DNA from: JACRBK01 sp964427955
Lineage (GTDB): Bacteria > Chloroflexota > Anaerolineae > Aggregatilineales > Aggregatilineaceae
Direction of reading: 5' to 3'
Assembly: GCA_964427955.1 (NCBI GenBank)
Contig: CAYRWY010000125.1
Coordinates: 1-13,693 of the forward strand
DNA length: 13,693 bases
In this document: piece after piece, positions 10,908-13,693 of the stretch
Layout: every line of letters begins with the position of its first letter
Numbering within the stretch: the first letter of the stretch is position 1
Program-made: the position numbers and the translations under genes
The notes under the pieces: generated by a model
What the model was told of the DNA's origin: nothing
Database searches by the model: none
The model's input: only the letters and a program-made list of their open reading frames with translations

Positions 10908-13693
10908 TTACGACGCCGGGGTCGCGGTCGGCTCGGCGGCAGGTTCCTCCGCCGGGATCATCGCGTCCGACTCTTCGCCGCCGGTGATGGTGAACAACAT
11001 CCCCGCGGTACGCCCGTAGACCTCCGGGAAGTAGAACTCGAAGCCGGTGGTCGGGATCACGTTGTAGGCCCCGGCCAGGCTGGGATAGATCGTGTAGGTG
11101 AACTCGTAGGTGCCGCGCGGCAGATAAGTCGCGTAGAGCACGACTTTTTCGTCGCGCATCTCGATCTCCGAGAACCACCACCAGCCCCAGCCCCGGCTGA
11201 GCGGGTCGGTCCGGTCGAGTCCCGGCTCGGTCCCGACCTGGCTGCTGGTCAGCAGGTTGGGATTCACCGCCTCGGCCCCCGCCGGGAGCGCATCCTCGAT
11301 CACGACGTAGTGCAGGTTGTTCGGCGCGATGATCGTGATCGTCACCTGGACCGCGTCCCCGACCGCCGCGCTGGTGATCGGCGTGTGCGCCGGATCGCCC
11401 ACCAGGCTGTACTGGCGGCTGAGGATGATGCCGCGATCCAGCGGCTCGACGTCGGGCACCGGCAGGAAGGCGCGCAGGTGGGTGGTGTAGTACAGGTTGC
11501 CGTCGCCCGCCGTGCGGCTGATGACCAGCTTGTTAGCCTGATCGGCCAGCAGATCGGCTACCTGGATCACCAGCGTCTCGGATTCCTTGACGTTGTCCGC
11601 CGTGGCGGTGTTGTCCATGATGTCCTGGTAGGAGTCGTTCAGCTTGACGTCGAAGGTATAGTTCGGGCGGAGTTCGTTGGTCGTGACCATCCACTCGGTC
11701 AGCGCCATCACGGACCACGCCGTTTCCTGCGTCGTCTCCCACGCGTCGGCCTTGCGCGCGACCATCAACCAGCGCACCACGTTCGGGATCATCTGGTTCT
11801 GCGGATCGATCTCGGTGGCGGCCATCAGGCCCAGCGCCGTCGTGCGTGTGTCGGTGTTCCAGTTCCACCAGTCGGTGTAGGTTTCTTCCCAGTGGCCGCC
11901 CGTCGCGCTGACGATCAGGTTGTTGTTCAGGTCGTTCAGCAGTTCGGTGGCGCGGCTGTCTTCGGGATCGAGCAGGTGCAGCGTCATCGCCAGGTAGGCT
12001 TTGGCGTAGAGGCTCATGCTCTCGCGCTCGTCGAACAGCCGGACGGTGCTACCCACTTTGCCGTAGCCGGAGCGGGCCAGCGCGTACAGCAGGAACGACT
12101 GGCGGTTGATGCGCCACGTCTCGTCCTGGGGCCGGATCGTGACCAGCGAGCGCGTCACGAACTCCGCCGCGCGGTCGATCACGTTCTGCTCCACGGTAAA
12201 GCCGGACTTCTTCGCCTCGTCCAGGCCGATCAGCGCGTAGGCCGTCACGATGGGGTTCGAGTCGTCGTAGACGAACCAGCCCCAACCGCCATCGGATTTC
12301 TGTTCCGAGTAGAGGCGCTGGAGGGCGTAGCTGACTTCGACTTCCAGATTGGCTTTCAGCACCGGATCGTCCAGGCCGAGATCGTGCAGCGAGCGCAGCG
12401 TCACGGCGTTGGGCAGGAAGCGGCTGATGATCTGCTCGATGCAGTAGTAGGGATAGTTGTGCAGCCAGTCCAGGCTGTCGGTCATGGCCGCCGCCAGCGA
12501 GCGATCCAGGCGGACGGTGATCTCGCCCTGGGTCACGTTGTAGCGGCGCGGCAGCACCACCGCTTCGGTGCGGCTGCTGGCTTCGGGTCCAACCAGCGTG
12601 CCCGCCGTGCCGACGGTTTCGGGGACTTCGTACTTGTAGACCGGCAGCGGCTTGCCCTGCAAGATGGTCGGCTTGCTGGCGTCGGTATATTTACCGTCGC
12701 CCGCATTGGCGTAGAAGGTCAGGTCCACTTCGCCCACGTCGAGCACATCCACCAGCCAGTTGACGCGCGCGCGCCCCTTGGCCGGGATGTTGACCGTCTG
12801 CGTGCTCTCGACGCCGTCGGCGAACTTGAAGCCGATGCCTTCCAGCGTGACGTCGGTCACCAGGTCTTCGTTGGTATTGTTGTTGACCACCGCCGCCAGC
12901 GTCGCCTGGTCGCCCACGATGAAGAAGCGCGGCGTGCCGGGCCGGATCAAGACCGGCTTGGTGCTGAGCAGATCGAAGGTCGTCTGGCCGACCAGCATCG
13001 GGCCATCGCTGCCCGTCGTGACGGCACGGGCGTCCATGCGCCACGTCGTCAGGTTGTCCGGCAGGGTGACACTGACCGTCGCCTCGCCGTTTTCGTCCGT
13101 CACCAGATCGGGCTTCCACAGCGGGGTATCGACGAATTTCTGGCGCACCTCGAAGATGCCGCCCTCGCCGTAGCCGCCGCCGCCACCTTTGATGGTGTCG
13201 ATGATGGTCTGCGTGGCCTGATCGGTGCTGATCGTCAGCGGGCTGGCCGTGCGGACGGTGATCCCGCGCTCGAAGTAGAAGAAGGGCAGCAGCTCCGAAC
13301 TGTTGGGGCTGGCAATCGACAGCACCGAGAGGTCGGTCAGGCCGACGCCGATTTCCGCGTTCGGGACGGGCGTGCCCTGCCAGTCGGTGACCTTGACGGT
13401 GTAATCCACCGTATCGCCCGGCCCGGCAAACTCGCCTTCGGGCACGTTGGACGAGATTTCCAGGTCCATCACCAGATGGCTGGTATCGACCGGCAGTTCG
13501 ACCGTGCCCATGCGGAAGGAGGCCACCGGGTTGTTCTCGTCCACGCCTTTGACCAGCACCACGCTGAAGTACACGTTGGGCGCGTAGGCGTCGGTGATGG
13601 GCAGCTCGTAGATCGTGCTGTTGGTCTCCATCTTGAGCACTTCGTGCGTCAGGATGTCGCCGCGCTCGACCGTGACCAGCGCGTAAGCTTCCC
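10908..13693 (-). CDS. Alpha-2-macroglobulin family protein with thioester, 5' end cut by the window
   Basis: About 928 codons are visible and the frame stays open to the right edge, so the N-terminus with any signal peptide and the first MG domains lie outside. Visible order: MG-type beta domains (ITDAYAPNVYFSVVLVKG near 13590); a Gly-rich flexible run KGGGGGYGEGG (about 13160-13190) that may be the protease-cleaved bait; the A2M core (LPDNLTTWRMDARAVTTG near 13040); the thioester CIEQ at 12443-12432 in PYYCIEQI; the helical thioester domain to about 11650; then a receptor-binding-like beta domain (LDRGIILSRQYSLVGD near 11420) and a Glu/Pro/Thr tail. Intact CxEQ implies a working thioester that links covalently to attacking proteases. 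No C-terminal anchor is visible. Bacterial A2Ms often neighbour pbpC; its start side is not visible here. Confidence 0.93.
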   Translation of the reverse strand, partial: EAYALVTVERGDILTHEVLKMETNSTIYELPITDAYAPNVYFSVVLVKGVDENNPVASFRMGTVELPVDTSHLVMDLEISSNVPEGEFAGPGDTVDYTVKVTDWQGTPVPNAEIGVGLTDLSVLSIASPNSSELLPFFYFERGITVRTASPLTISTDQATQTIIDTIKGGGGGYGEGGIFEVRQKFVDTPLWKPDLVTDENGEATVSVTLPDNLTTWRMDARAVTTGSDGPMLVGQTTFDLLSTKPVLIRPGTPRFFIVGDQATLAAVVNNNTNEDLVTDVTLEGIGFKFADGVESTQTVNIPAKGRARVNWLVDVLDVGEVDLTFYANAGDGKYTDASKPTILQGKPLPVYKYEVPETVGTAGTLVGPEASSRTEAVVLPRRYNVTQGEITVRLDRSLAAAMTDSLDWLHNYPYYCIEQIISRFLPNAVTLRSLHDLGLDDPVLKANLEVEVSYALQRLYSEQKSDGGWGWFVYDDSNPIVTAYALIGLDEAKKSGFTVEQNVIDRAAEFVTRSLVTIRPQDETWRINRQSFLLYALARSGYGKVGSTVRLFDERESMSLYAKAYLAMTLHLLDPEDSRATELLNDLNNNLIVSATGGHWEETYTDWWNWNTDTRTTALGLMAATEIDPQNQMIPNVVRWLMVARKADAWETTQETAWSVMALTEWMVTTNELRPNYTFDVKLNDSYQDIMDNTATADNVKESETLVIQVADLLADQANKLVISRTAGDGNLYYTTHLRAFLPVPDVEPLDRGIILSRQYSLVGDPAHTPITSAAVGDAVQVTITIIAPNNLHYVVIEDALPAGAEAVNPNLLTSSQVGTEPGLDRTDPLSRGWGWWWFSEIEMRDEKVVLYATYLPRGTYEFTYTIYPSLAGAYNVIPTTGFEFYFPEVYGRTAGMLFTITGGEESDAMIPAEEPAAEPTATPAS

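Overview
The window is high-GC bacterial chromosomal DNA of mixed gene orientation. Gene content (thioester alpha-2-macroglobulin, FecR protein with Cys-rich repeats, S41 peptidase) and the C/T-rich palindromic intergenic repeats suggest a Chloroflexota (Anaerolineae-like) bacterium. That assignment is inference; there is no rRNA gene or other marker here. I see no tRNA, rRNA, CRISPR array, transposase or phage gene.

Layout. 1-615 holds no convincing gene, but it contains a long inverted repeat and a sigma70-like promoter pointing left. 616-1658 (minus) is a two-gene unit: an unrecognised small protein and a LOG-family phosphoribohydrolase started from an overlapping TTG. Divergent from it, 1718-2761 (plus) encodes a multi-pass membrane protein. 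An ATGA junction then leads into a decayed sulfotransferase (2758-3400) broken by several frameshifts and deletions. A terminator-like hairpin (3539-3558) separates this from an unrecognised minus-strand gene (3594-4097). Divergent from that gene is a tight operon, 4224-6034: a secreted FecR-domain protein with four Cys-rich repeats, then a tyrosine-phosphatase-family protein.

6035-6358 is repeat-rich and non-coding. It is followed on the minus strand by a large secreted S41 peptidase (6359-8362) and a 68-residue protein (8455-8661). A LapA-like membrane protein (8800-9105, plus) converges, with a CTAG stop overlap, on an ANT(6)-like nucleotidyltransferase (9102-9986, minus). Next comes a YqeK-type HD hydrolase (10065-10712, minus). 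A second repeat block (10713-10907) lies beyond the 3' end of a large thioester-containing alpha-2-macroglobulin gene (10908 to the right edge, minus), whose 5' end is cut off by the window.

The genes do not form one pathway. Several products look exported or envelope-associated (membrane protein, FecR protein, S41 peptidase, LapA-like protein, A2M); the others are housekeeping or resistance-like enzymes. The most unusual material is non-coding or decayed: two palindromic repeat families (one copy supplies the last codons and stop of the phosphatase gene), the sulfotransferase pseudogene, a repeated 11-base promoter-like core in both divergent regions, and a minus-strand terminator placed beyond lapA so that the ANT(6) transcript may run antisense through it. 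I found no clearly new multi-gene system.
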